DNA from: Lacihabitans soyangensis
Lineage (GTDB): Bacteria; Bacteroidota; Bacteroidia; Cytophagales; Spirosomataceae
Assembly: GCF_024343775.1 (NCBI RefSeq)
Contig: NZ_RJUF01000194.1
Coordinates: 124,001 to 188,000, forward strand
Reading direction: 5' to 3'
DNA: 64,000 bases
Position numbers and translations under genes: made by a program. Each line of letters begins with the position of its first letter. The first letter of the stretch is position 1. The notes under the pieces are model-generated. The model saw only the letters and a list, made by a program, of their open reading frames with translations, made no database searches and was not told where the DNA came from. Positions 50,149 to 58,570 of the stretch are shown here, piece after piece.

Positions 50149-50475
50149 ATGGACATAAAAGATGCACAAAGCATTGTAGATGAATGGATTAAAACTGTTG
50201 GTGTTAGGTATTTCAACGAACTCACGAATACGGCCATATTGATGGAAGAGGTGGGTGAAGTGGCCAGAATAATGGCTCGGCGATACGGTGAGCAGTCAGA
50301 GAAGGAGTCAGACAAAAACAAGGATTTGGGAGATGAGATGGCCGATGTGCTGTTTGTGTTGATATGTTTAGCGAATCAAACGGGCATAGATTTGAGCGAA
50401 GCTTTTGTGAAGAATTTGGAGAAAAAGACCATGCGAGATTTTGACAGACACAAGAATAACCCGAAGCTGGGGTGA
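50149..50475 (+). CDS. MazG-like nucleotide pyrophosphohydrolase
   Basis: 108 residues. The all-alpha NTP-PPase motifs are visible: LMEEVGEVARIMAR (EExxE) around residue 31 and LGDEMADVLFVLICLAN (DExxD) around residue 64. These acidic residues bind magnesium and the enzyme hydrolyses (d)NTPs to monophosphates, for example cleaning damaged nucleotides. It begins 3 bases after the secreted gene stop, which is an odd functional pairing, so co-transcription is likely but shared function is not. Confidence 0.87.
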   Translation: MDIKDAQSIVDEWIKTVGVRYFNELTNTAILMEEVGEVARIMARRYGEQSEKESDKNKDLGDEMADVLFVLICLANQTGIDLSEAFVKNLEKKTMRDFDRHKNNPKLG

Positions 50476-50601
50476 GTAAACTGAGACGAATTTTATGGAA
50501 ATAAGTAAAGATTAATAAATGAGAGGTTTTCAATTGTGAACGCACTGCATTCACAATTCAGTTGTACCCATTATCCTTGTAGAAAATTAGAAATATAGAA
50601 A

Positions 50602-51495
50602 ATGCTAAAAATATTAATAAAATCCTTCCATCAAATATACCAAAAGCCAAAATTGGTTCTACTTCTCTATGCAGTAGGTTTCATATTGGCTATGTTGGTG
50701 GCCAGGCCGTTTTATGTAACATTTCTGAACGAGGCCAATACGTCTGTGGCTTTGGATAAGTTGATAGCCGACTTTGACTTTATGATTTTTACAGACTTTT
50801 TTCACCAAAGCCAGAAAGCTTTCAGACCATTTGTACCTCTGGTTTTTGTGCTGGGTTTGGTCTATCTGTTGCTCAATACCTTCTTTGCAGGAGGTACTTT
50901 AGATGCCACGGAACAAGACAAATTCAAGTTTCCACGTTTTTTTGAAGCCTCGGCACAGCATTTTGGCCGATTTGCCATGCTTTTGGTCTTTCTTTTTATC
51001 TTTTTAATGGTTTTGGTCTCTTTGGCTGGCATGTTTTTCTTCATTTTTGCAGCTATTGCGGAGGGTGGCTCAGAGAAAGACTACATTTTGTGGATGATTC
51101 CTCCTGTGCTTATTCTTGTGTATTTTATTGGTTTTGTGGTGATAATGGGCGATTATGGCAGAGTGATGTTGTTCAAATCAACAACACTTTCACCTTACAG
51201 TGCTTTTTGGAAGGCTTTCAGCTATATTTTCAAAAGGCCAACCACAATAGCACTTTTTTGGTTGATTATTGTTTTAGGTATTATACTCTCTGTGGTTTAT
51301 TTGAGCATAGATAGTTTGATAGGAATGCACTCTGGGCTGACTATTTTTTTGATGTTTTTAGTGCAACAAGTTTTTGTTTTTGGCCGAACATTTCTAAAAA
51401 TAAGTACTCAAATAGCTGCCAAAAACTATTTTGAAACAAGACCTATAGAGTTAGAAAAAGTAATTGTGGTAGCTGAAACTGCAGAAGAAAACTAA
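50602..51495 (+). CDS. Multi-pass membrane protein, function unknown
   Basis: 297 residues with about five or six membrane helices: VLLLYAVGFILAMLVA (about 20-36), VPLVFVLGLVYLLLNTFFAG (about 75-95), FAMLLVFLFIFLMVLVSLAG (about 118-138), WMIPPVLILVYFIGFVVIM (about 163-182), TTIALFWLIIVLGIILSVVY (about 213-232) and LTIFLMFLVQQVFVFGRTF. The pattern resembles YihY- or DUF4013-like membrane proteins, but I cannot assign a family. It is followed after 4 bases by the DUF2480 gene and probably shares its transcript. Confidence 0.7.
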   Translation: MLKILIKSFHQIYQKPKLVLLLYAVGFILAMLVARPFYVTFLNEANTSVALDKLIADFDFMIFTDFFHQSQKAFRPFVPLVFVLGLVYLLLNTFFAGGTLDATEQDKFKFPRFFEASAQHFGRFAMLLVFLFIFLMVLVSLAGMFFFIFAAIAEGGSEKDYILWMIPPVLILVYFIGFVVIMGDYGRVMLFKSTTLSPYSAFWKAFSYIFKRPTTIALFWLIIVLGIILSVVYLSIDSLIGMHSGLTIFLMFLVQQVFVFGRTFLKISTQIAAKNYFETRPIELEKVIVVAETAEEN

Positions 51496-51499
51496 AAAA

Positions 51500-52015
51500 A
51501 TGGAGGCAGAAATAGTAAATAAAGTGGCCAATAGTGGCCTGATATCATTTGATTTGGAGGATTATTTCCACCAAGGCGAGCGTGTGGTTTACGATATCAA
51601 GGAAAATCTTTTTATGGGATTGATTCTGAAAGAAAAAGATTTTAGAGAGTTCCTGAAATCAAAAGATTGGTCGGAATATAGTGGAAAAAATGTAGCGATC
51701 ATCTGCTCTGAAGACGCTATAGTACCTACTTGGGCTTACATGCTCTTGGCCATTCAGCTAGAGCCTTATGCCAATATGGTGGTTTTTGGAAGCTTGGAAG
51801 ACTTGGAGAAAAAACTCTATGAACAAGCTCTTAATGACCTGGATTTAGCCCAATTTAAAGACCAAAGAGTAGTAGTGAAAGGCTGCAGCAATGCTCAGAT
51901 TCCGACCTATGTTTATGTAGAACTAACCCGAAGGCTCAAGCCCATTGTAAAAAGTTTAATGTTTGGCGAGCCTTGTAGTACAGTGCCACTTTTTAAATCC
52001 AAAGTAGTTGCCTAA
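51500..52015 (+). CDS. DUF2480 family protein
   Basis: 171 residues, cytoplasmic. It matches the Bacteroidota-specific DUF2480 family: LISFDLEDYFHQGERVVYDI, FREFLKSKDWSEYSGKNVAI, SEDAIVPTWAYMLLAIQLEP and the C-terminal GCSNAQIPTYVYVELTRRLK. The function is unknown. Conserved His/Cys/Glu residues would allow metal binding, but this is inference. Its stop overlaps the TTG start of pnuC by 8 bases, and the membrane protein gene ends 4 bases before it. Confidence 0.85.
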   Translation: MEAEIVNKVANSGLISFDLEDYFHQGERVVYDIKENLFMGLILKEKDFREFLKSKDWSEYSGKNVAIICSEDAIVPTWAYMLLAIQLEPYANMVVFGSLEDLEKKLYEQALNDLDLAQFKDQRVVVKGCSNAQIPTYVYVELTRRLKPIVKSLMFGEPCSTVPLFKSKVVA

Positions 52016-52664
52016 TCTTTTCGATATCAGAAACATCTTCTTCACCATTTGGGGCTATGAAATGAGCCATTTGGAATTCTGGGCTACGGTTTCGGGTGGC
52101 TTGGCAGTTTGGCTTTCTGTGAAAGAGAATGTTTGGTCTTGGATTTTGGGTCTTGTGAATGTGGTTCTTGCATCAATTATGTTTTACCAAATTCAGCTCT
52201 ATCCTGATATGTTTCTGCAAGGTTTTTTCTTTGTGACGAACATCATCGGTTTTTGGTTGTGGAAATTCCCTAAAGTAGAAAATGCTAACCTGAAAAACGA
52301 ACTGAAAATCACAAAATTGGAGCCTAAAACTTCTGCATTTCTAATTGTTGGAGGATTGATAGCCACTTATTTGATGGGTACTTTCTCTAAAAACCTCCAC
52401 GATATATTCCCGAAACTTTTCAGTCTTCCGAGTGCTTTTCCTTACATGGATAGTTTTACTACCGTGATGAGCATTGTGGCCACGTTTATGCTCATGAAAA
52501 AGAAAGTAGAAGCATGGTGGATGTGGCTCGCCATAGATATTATCAGCACCTACATGTATTTCGTAAAAGACGTAAAACTTTACTCACTTCTATATTTCGT
52601 TTTCTGTATTATTGCTGTTTTTGGTGCAGTGGAATGGACTAGGAAGTGGAAACAAGGAAGTTAA
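52008..52664 (+). CDS. pnuC: Nicotinamide riboside transporter PnuC
   Basis: 218 residues from a TTG at 52008; the first ATG is at 52062 (MSHLEFWATVSGG), so either start is possible. About seven membrane helices follow, with family landmarks VWLSVKENVWSWILGLVNVV, FFFVTNIIGFWLWKFPK and KKKVEAWWMWLAIDIISTYM (the W..W..D signature). It imports nicotinamide riboside for NAD synthesis. A decayed partial copy lies 3.2 kb downstream at 55866-56330. The gene overlaps DUF2480 by 8 bases and closes the operon. Confidence 0.92.
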   Translation: MPNLFDIRNIFFTIWGYEMSHLEFWATVSGGLAVWLSVKENVWSWILGLVNVVLASIMFYQIQLYPDMFLQGFFFVTNIIGFWLWKFPKVENANLKNELKITKLEPKTSAFLIVGGLIATYLMGTFSKNLHDIFPKLFSLPSAFPYMDSFTTVMSIVATFMLMKKKVEAWWMWLAIDIISTYMYFVKDVKLYSLLYFVFCIIAVFGAVEWTRKWKQGS

Positions 52665-53063
52665 GATTTGGGAAATCGGGATGTCTAATTGATTTTTTTA
52701 AAAAAAAGCATAATTTTAAGAGTTAAAAATCGGGTTCAGTTTTTTATTTCCAATTGATTGTAAGTCTTTTTAGCTTTGAGTACTTTCGACCTACTTAGCT
52801 GGCAAAATCTACCAGGATACCTAAACTTATTGAAATAGTACGAAAGAATTAGACATTGTAGGTAGCCAAGTAGTAAATAAATTATTCAAACTGACCCAAA
52901 ATCTCAACAACCGATTCCTGATAGACGATTACTGTTGAATTCCACTAACTATTAAATGTACAACCTTAAATTTTTTTAAGATTGTACGTTAAATTAAACT
53001 ACCCATAAAATTTTGAGTCCAAATTATCGTATTAGTATATAGAAACTTTAAAGGAGATACATT
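52665..53063. other. 399-base gene-free region with inverted repeats
   Basis: No useful open frame. It holds a near-perfect inverted repeat (52958-52987) and a looser pair, CTACTTAGCTGGC (52791-52803) with GTAGCCAAGTAG (52862-52873). At its right end, AAAGGAG (53050-53056) is an unusually good Shine-Dalgarno for this genome, just before the start of the next gene. Confidence 0.5.
52958..52987. repeat. Inverted repeat, 13-bp arms with one mismatch
   Basis: GTACAACCTTAAA (52958-52970) and TTTAAGATTGTAC (52975-52987) pair across TTTT with one mismatch. It is 77 bases upstream of the putative ATT start of the PQQ-type gene and could be a regulator site or a terminator for a longer pnuC transcript. 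Confidence 0.55.
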
Positions 53064-55754
53064 ATTAAACTATTTAATTCAAAACTACTTATATTTTTTT
53101 TCATAGGTATTGTAAATTTTAATACTTCAAATGCCCAAGATTTACCTGTAGGCTTTGTTTCTGAAACTATTGTTAACCATAACGCTGGTTTAATTGGAAT
53201 TGAGTTTGATTCTTTAGGCAGAGCCTATGCCTATGAAAAATCAGGGAAATTATGGTTTATTAAAAATGACACCATTTCTTCTACCCCTTTTTTAGATATA
53301 AGTTTTAAAACAGCCGAATGTTGTGAAAGCGGTCTACAAGGATTTGCTTTAGATCCCCAATACTTGCAAAATGGCTATATATATTTAGCATATGTTATAA
53401 AAGAAGATTCCATACCTGGCAACCAGCTTGCTCCCGCTCCTTCTGTTGGAAGAATTAGCAGATTTACGGTTATTAATCCTGCCTCTACCAACCCAATAGT
53501 GGATATGAATTCGGAATTTATCCTTATTGGCTCGAACTTTTCAAATGGATGGCCCATTACTTATATTGGACATGTAGGAGGAGCATTGGCTTCTGGTACA
53601 GATGGTTCACTTCTATTCTCTGCAGGCGATGGAGCATCCTTTGGTGATGATAACGGCTCGGACACAACTTCGTATTTCCAGAAATCCCTTGATATAGGAA
53701 TAATTACTTGGGATCAAAACATAGGTTCACTTAGAGCTCAAGAACTAAATTCTTTGAGCGGAAAAATATTAAGAATAGATAAAAATACTGGGCTAGGATT
53801 ACCAGACAACCCTTATTATGATGGGAATAACCCGGGATCATTTGCTTCAAAAACCTATGCTAGAGGTTTGAGAAATCCTTGGAAATTACTCAAAATACCT
53901 CATACAGGTTCTATTTCGCAGCCTGGTAAATTTTTAATTGGAGACGTAGGAACAAACGTAGCAGAGGAGATTAACATTCTTGAAAATCCCGGAGAAAATT
54001 TTGGTTGGCCTTACTTTGAGGGTATTGATTTTGAAGATATTAATAGACCCCCCTCGCCACCAGCTGTTTGGAAAAAGCCTGCTTTAGCGATGAGAGACGC
54101 TATTTTTGGAAATATACATGGAAACAAAACTGAAGTAGGAACAATTTCTTTGCCTGGCGATAACCTAAGTGGAAACGCCTCCATAGTTATTGGTGATTTT
54201 TATCATGATTTTGCTTCTTATCCGGAAATCTATCATGACAACTTATTCTTTGGAGATTTTGTGAGTAAAAATATTTACCGCACAAAATTTGATGCCAATT
54301 ATAATCCAGAATTTATATATAAATTTGGTACTTTAAATGACCAAATCGCAGCCATTAGGACTTCCCCTGTTAATGGAGATTTGTACGTTTGTGTAATAGA
54401 CTTATCAAACGCTACCTTTGGACAAATAATTAGAATTAAAGCCACAAATTCTAACTCAAACCCAATTTCAAAGATATTTTTGCCTGTTAATTATGGTACG
54501 TCAAGTTATATTATTTCACCTGATGCTAGCTTATCTTATGACCCAAATCCTAATGATAGTCTTTCCTATCATTGGGAACTATCAGATGGACAGACGAGCA
54601 CTGGCCTAAAACCTTTTTTTAAAGTTGGAGACGCTAATAATTTAAACTATAATTTTATATGGTTAAAATTAAAAGTTACGGATTCAACAGGTGCTTTTTC
54701 GCAGGATTCTATAAAAATTCATTTTAATACGCAAAAGCCTACAGTTGATAATATACTCGCTGATCCCAATTTGAATGAGTATGTTGATCAAAACGCTAGC
54801 AATAGTGCTCAGTTTACTGCCGCTGTTATAAATCCTACATCTGAACCTCTAAATTATAAGTGGGAAGTTTATGACAGCCATAACGGCCATAGGCACTTGG
54901 TAAATGTGAGCACAGACGCACAACCGAATTTTTCTTTACCTAATATTACTTGTGAGTCAGGTGCCAGCTATTGGGCCTTGGTTAGGTGTACCATTACTTC
55001 TGAAAAAGGATTATCAGATACCAAAGATTTATTATTTAGTAAAAATTGTTGGGGAACAAATCAAACACTAACTTTTGCTAAACCGTTGGATACTACCTAC
55101 AACGTAAACAGAATTAAACTTACGGCTTCGGCTACATCATTACTTCCGATTACTTTTTTTACTACTTCTGGTCCAGGTTCCATCTACAATGATTCTCTCC
55201 AGTTTATGTCGAAACCCGGTATTATTACCATTAGAGCAACCCAACACGGTCAGGAAAATGTCCATAACATAGCACCATACAAAGAGCAAAGTTTGATTGT
55301 AAGGAAACCAAGAGTAAATCAATCATTAAGCTTTAATTTAATACCAAGTGCAAATAAACCCGCTTCTAGGTTGAAATTAAATGGAACTACCAATACAACA
55401 GATAGTGTCAGATTTCTAGTAATTAGTGGGCCAGCTCATATAATAGGAGACTCGCTTTTTGTTGATACTCTTGGCAAAGAAATTACCTTAATAGTCTATG
55501 TTGCAGGAACAGACGAACTAAATTTCGGATTTACTGAAAAGAAAATAACAACTTGTTTTGACGAAATCAATTTAACAACTTCTACAACGAATATTGATAA
55601 TCCCATAAAGTCGAAAACTTTTATAATTTCAAATCAGCACCTCATCGACAACTGGAAATATTTTGCCGGAAATGCAATAGAACTTTTACCCGGTTTTAAA
55701 ACACAATTAGGTTCAGTTTTTGAGGCCAAAATAGCTGGTTGTGATGAGAATTAG
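53064..55754 (+). CDS. Secreted PQQ-dependent sugar dehydrogenase-like protein with 3-coathanger stack domain (ATT start)
   Basis: 896 residues if translation begins at ATT 53064. No ATG, GTG or TTG lies in frame until TTG 53364, which is inside a conserved blade (LQNGYIYLAYV). The upstream frame encodes a signal peptide (KLFNSKLLIFFFIGIVNFNT, then SNAQ) and the start of the propeller (HNAGLIGIEFDSLGRAYAYE). AAAGGAG sits 7 bases before this ATT. The glucose/sorbosone dehydrogenase propeller covers about 30-460 (KILRIDKNTGLGLPDNPYY, YARGLRNPWKLLK, GENFGWPYFEG). Ig/PKD-like domains follow (about 465-800). The C-terminal segment (about 830-896, NAIELLPGFKTQLGSVFEAK) is a 3-coathanger stack domain common on Cytophagales surface proteins. 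Confidence 0.75.
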   Translation: MKLFNSKLLIFFFIGIVNFNTSNAQDLPVGFVSETIVNHNAGLIGIEFDSLGRAYAYEKSGKLWFIKNDTISSTPFLDISFKTAECCESGLQGFALDPQYLQNGYIYLAYVIKEDSIPGNQLAPAPSVGRISRFTVINPASTNPIVDMNSEFILIGSNFSNGWPITYIGHVGGALASGTDGSLLFSAGDGASFGDDNGSDTTSYFQKSLDIGIITWDQNIGSLRAQELNSLSGKILRIDKNTGLGLPDNPYYDGNNPGSFASKTYARGLRNPWKLLKIPHTGSISQPGKFLIGDVGTNVAEEINILENPGENFGWPYFEGIDFEDINRPPSPPAVWKKPALAMRDAIFGNIHGNKTEVGTISLPGDNLSGNASIVIGDFYHDFASYPEIYHDNLFFGDFVSKNIYRTKFDANYNPEFIYKFGTLNDQIAAIRTSPVNGDLYVCVIDLSNATFGQIIRIKATNSNSNPISKIFLPVNYGTSSYIISPDASLSYDPNPNDSLSYHWELSDGQTSTGLKPFFKVGDANNLNYNFIWLKLKVTDSTGAFSQDSIKIHFNTQKPTVDNILADPNLNEYVDQNASNSAQFTAAVINPTSEPLNYKWEVYDSHNGHRHLVNVSTDAQPNFSLPNITCESGASYWALVRCTITSEKGLSDTKDLLFSKNCWGTNQTLTFAKPLDTTYNVNRIKLTASATSLLPITFFTTSGPGSIYNDSLQFMSKPGIITIRATQHGQENVHNIAPYKEQSLIVRKPRVNQSLSFNLIPSANKPASRLKLNGTTNTTDSVRFLVISGPAHIIGDSLFVDTLGKEITLIVYVAGTDELNFGFTEKKITTCFDEINLTTSTTNIDNPIKSKTFIISNQHLIDNWKYFAGNAIELLPGFKTQLGSVFEAKIAGCDEN

Positions 55755-55865
55755 GCTTCTAAGGGCAATACCTCGATATTAAACATATTGCTTGAATACT
55801 AGCAAAAATTACTCTATCGAACAGTTCGTCTCAGAAATAAAATATAGACCATTGATTTAAAATAA

Positions 55866-56330
55866 AATTCAGCTCTAACCCGACTTTTTCTACAAGGTTT
55901 TTTCTTCGTCACCAGCAATATTGGTTTTTGGTGGTCGAAATTCCCGAAAGAAGAAAATGCCAACAAAAAAATGGATTAAAAATCAAGCAACTATAACCTA
56001 AATCCTCTGAATTTTTTTTGGCTGGCAGATTGATAGCTACATATTTGATGGAGGCTTTTTCAAAAAAACTTACAAGATATATTCCCGAAATTATTCAGTC
56101 TTCCAAGTGCATTTCAGTTTAAGAACAGTTTCACTACCGTCATGAGTATTATAGCCACGTTTTTACTCATGAAAAAGAAAGTAGAAGCGTGGTGGATGTG
56201 GCTGGCCATTGACATCTTCAGTACTTATATGTATTTCGTAAAAGACGCGAAACTTTATTTACTGCTCTATTTTATTTCTGTATTATTACTTTTTTGGTGC
56301 TAGTTAATGGACTAGGAAGTGAAGGAAGGA
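55866..56330 (+). pseudogene. Decayed partial pnuC copy
   Basis: This stretch aligns with intact pnuC from about 52190 to 52664, starting at the shared AATTCAGCTCTA and LQGFFFVT. Shared blocks include CATGAAAAAGAAAGTAGAAG, GTGGTGGATGTGGCT and ATGTATTTCGTAAAAGACG. The copy has lost the N-terminal third, a run of about 30 bases in the middle, and carries frameshifts and several stops (for example the TAA after AACAAAAAAATGGAT). It cannot encode a transporter. Together with intact pnuC it brackets the PQQ-type gene as a direct repeat. Confidence 0.85.
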
Positions 56331-56639
56331 CCCTTTTAGCTTGTAACTCCTTTCTTGTTTCCAAACAAACAAAAGAATTCGTTAACAACCTTTCCAGAAA
56401 TACTGTTCGTCTGAATCATCTAATTTTCATAGCTGAATTTTTCTTAATTTTTAGTTGATTTAATGGCATTTATTCTAATCCAAATTAGAAGCTAATTAGA
56501 ATTTACTTAGAAATTCTAATCACGCTTTTCCATAAAAAAATAGCATTATAATTTCGGTTTAAAATCAGAATAAATTGATTTCCCTCTATTTGTTTATGGT
56601 TAGAATTATCCATAAACCTAACCTCTTTTAGGTTTATTA
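56331..56639. other. 309-base leader region upstream of the GT39 gene
   Basis: No open frame. It contains repeated ATTCTAAT/ATTAGAAT words (56472-56522) in both orientations, and directly before the ATG two overlapping hairpins (56592-56617 and 56614-56635). No consensus promoter is clear. Confidence 0.45.
56592..56635 (+). promoter_or_regulatory. Two overlapping, mutually exclusive hairpins before the GT39 start
   Basis: Hairpin 1: GTTTATGG (56592-56599) with CCATAAAC (56610-56617). Hairpin 2: AAACCTAA (56614-56621) with TTAGGTTT (56628-56635). They share bases 56614-56617, so only one can form at a time. The second ends 4 bases before the ATG at 56640, which suggests control of translation or transcription. 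Confidence 0.45.
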
Positions 56640-58433
56640 ATGAAGACACTCGTTGAAAAAACGCTATTAATTGCAACATTCACATTTGTAGTTTTTGTAT
56701 GCTTCTACAATCTTAATTTTTTGGCTGTAAGAGCGTACGACGAAGGCAGAAATGCAGTAAATGCTTTCGAGATGTATCTCAATCCTACATCATTTTTATA
56801 CACTACATTTGACAATCAAATAGACACATGGAACACCAAGCCACCTTTGCTCATATGGCTTCAAGTACTCTTTATGAATATTTTTGGGCCTGGAGAATGG
56901 GCCATTCGTTTACCTAGTGCTCTGGCCGGGATTGGTATCGCTTTTATGATTCTTTGGTTTGTTAAAAAATCGATTGGATCAACTTGGGTGGTTCTAACCA
57001 GTTGGTGTTTATTATTCTCCAATTGGTTATTCACGGGGGTTCACGTTTTGAGAACAGGTGATTACGATGCCACTTTTACACTTTTTTCGTTGAGTTTTGT
57101 TTTTTGTTTTTATAATTATTCACAATCTAGGCATATCAAACCCTTGGTGATTTCGTGCATTTTCCTCACATTGGCGATACTTACCAAAGGTATTGCAGCT
57201 TTTTTTTTCTTACCAGGGATCTTTTTGTTCCTGATTCTCAACAAAAAACTGAAAGAAATTTTGCTTTCTTTGAATTTTTGGAAGGCTATCATCATACCGT
57301 TGGTTTTTGGGGTTGGGTATTATTTACTTAGAGAAATTCTAACGCCTGGTTATATTCATCAAATTTGGATTAACGAAATTGCAGGGAGATATACACAAGT
57401 AGAGAACCATGGCAATGTAAAACAATTCGATTACTATTTTCAGCTTTTGCGAAACAGTTTCGGACTTAAGGTACTGTCACTTGCTGCTATTTCGATTCCA
57501 TTGTCGTTCCTAAATAAAAAATATTTGTCTTTTGTTACGTATTTAACATTACTCACCCTAACATTTTTTCTCATTGTTTCCACCTCAAAAACAAAACTTT
57601 TTTGGTACATCGCTCCTGTAACACCGCTCATTAGTATTCTGGCAAGTATGGGTATTTTCTTGCTATTCGAAATAACCAAGGACTTGGTTAAAATTAAGCT
57701 ACCCGAAGTAATTTACTTTCTAGCGGTTGTGTTTCTACTTTCCTACCCAAATATTAAGTCAGTTATTAACGACCGACTAAAACCTAGGGAAACCAACATA
57801 CAGCAGTATTCATTGGCTTATAAACTTCGAAAAGCTCAAAAACTTAACAAACCTTTATCAGAAGAATTCAAATACGTAGACTTTGATCTTTACAAACCTC
57901 ACTATTTGTTTTATTCGTATTTGTCAAATCGCAAATATGATTTTAGTAATTTCAATGAAACAAATATTCAAAGTTTCGATAAAATCGCAGCAGATATTCC
58001 CGCCCTCAAAGCATACATTGAGAGCAATTTCCCAATAGTGAAAAAAGAAAAATTTGAAGATCTCATTTTTTATTCGATAGCCGAGTTTTCACATTCAAAT
58101 GACGCTCGTCTCTTGCGTTTCCAAAAACACTGGGATAAAAATAAGGAAACTAAGCAAATAGATATCTTGAGAGACCCAAGTGATTCCACCAGTTATATTT
58201 TGATTAAAAACGAAGGTTTCAAGTTGGCCAGTTTAAGTTTATATTTTAGAAGAACAAACCCTGACCAGACATTTGAGTACGATGTAGTCCACCTTTCTGA
58301 CAACTGGGATTATAAAAACCACGAAGGATATGATTTGAAATTTATAAAACTAAGAAACCCCGCCAGCCAATTGGAATTAAAAGGCCTTGATTCTTCAGGC
58401 AACGAAATGTGGGTCCAAACAAAACCTTTATAA
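56640..58433 (+). CDS. GT39/ArnT-like membrane glycosyltransferase
   Basis: 597 residues. The N-terminal half has about eleven membrane helices. The first periplasmic loop has the catalytic acidic motif in VRAYDEGRNAVNAFEM (Asp-Glu near residue 33), followed by DTWNTKPPLLIWLQVLF, WAIRLPSALAGIGIAF and VLRTGDYDATFTLFSLSFV, all typical of the dolichyl-phosphate-mannose/undecaprenyl-phosphate-sugar transferases of family GT39/83. The last 200 residues form a soluble domain on the outer face. It probably moves a lipid-linked sugar to lipid A, protein or polysaccharide. It is convergent with the ManC gene (138-base gap). Confidence 0.85.
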   Translation: MKTLVEKTLLIATFTFVVFVCFYNLNFLAVRAYDEGRNAVNAFEMYLNPTSFLYTTFDNQIDTWNTKPPLLIWLQVLFMNIFGPGEWAIRLPSALAGIGIAFMILWFVKKSIGSTWVVLTSWCLLFSNWLFTGVHVLRTGDYDATFTLFSLSFVFCFYNYSQSRHIKPLVISCIFLTLAILTKGIAAFFFLPGIFLFLILNKKLKEILLSLNFWKAIIIPLVFGVGYYLLREILTPGYIHQIWINEIAGRYTQVENHGNVKQFDYYFQLLRNSFGLKVLSLAAISIPLSFLNKKYLSFVTYLTLLTLTFFLIVSTSKTKLFWYIAPVTPLISILASMGIFLLFEITKDLVKIKLPEVIYFLAVVFLLSYPNIKSVINDRLKPRETNIQQYSLAYKLRKAQKLNKPLSEEFKYVDFDLYKPHYLFYSYLSNRKYDFSNFNETNIQSFDKIAADIPALKAYIESNFPIVKKEKFEDLIFYSIAEFSHSNDARLLRFQKHWDKNKETKQIDILRDPSDSTSYILIKNEGFKLASLSLYFRRTNPDQTFEYDVVHLSDNWDYKNHEGYDLKFIKLRNPASQLELKGLDSSGNEMWVQTKPL

Positions 58434-58570
58434 CCAACCATTAACCTAATTGGGCTAGAGAAAATTGGCAATAGATTACTTCCACCCTCAATAGTTAAAA
58501 AAACAAATCGAATTTAACAATTTTCAGGATTGGAGCTGAAAGTATATTTGGGAGACCTTACTTGTCAAAA

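Noticed and set aside
52791-52873. Insertion-sequence ends formed by CTACTTAGCTGGC and GTAGCCAAGTAG
   Set aside because: The match is imperfect, the distance is only about 60 bases, and no target duplication or transposase remnant is visible.
53364-55754. TTG at 53364 as the start of the PQQ-type gene
   Set aside because: It lies inside a conserved propeller blade, and the open frame upstream encodes a signal peptide and the first blades, so the gene must begin near 53064.
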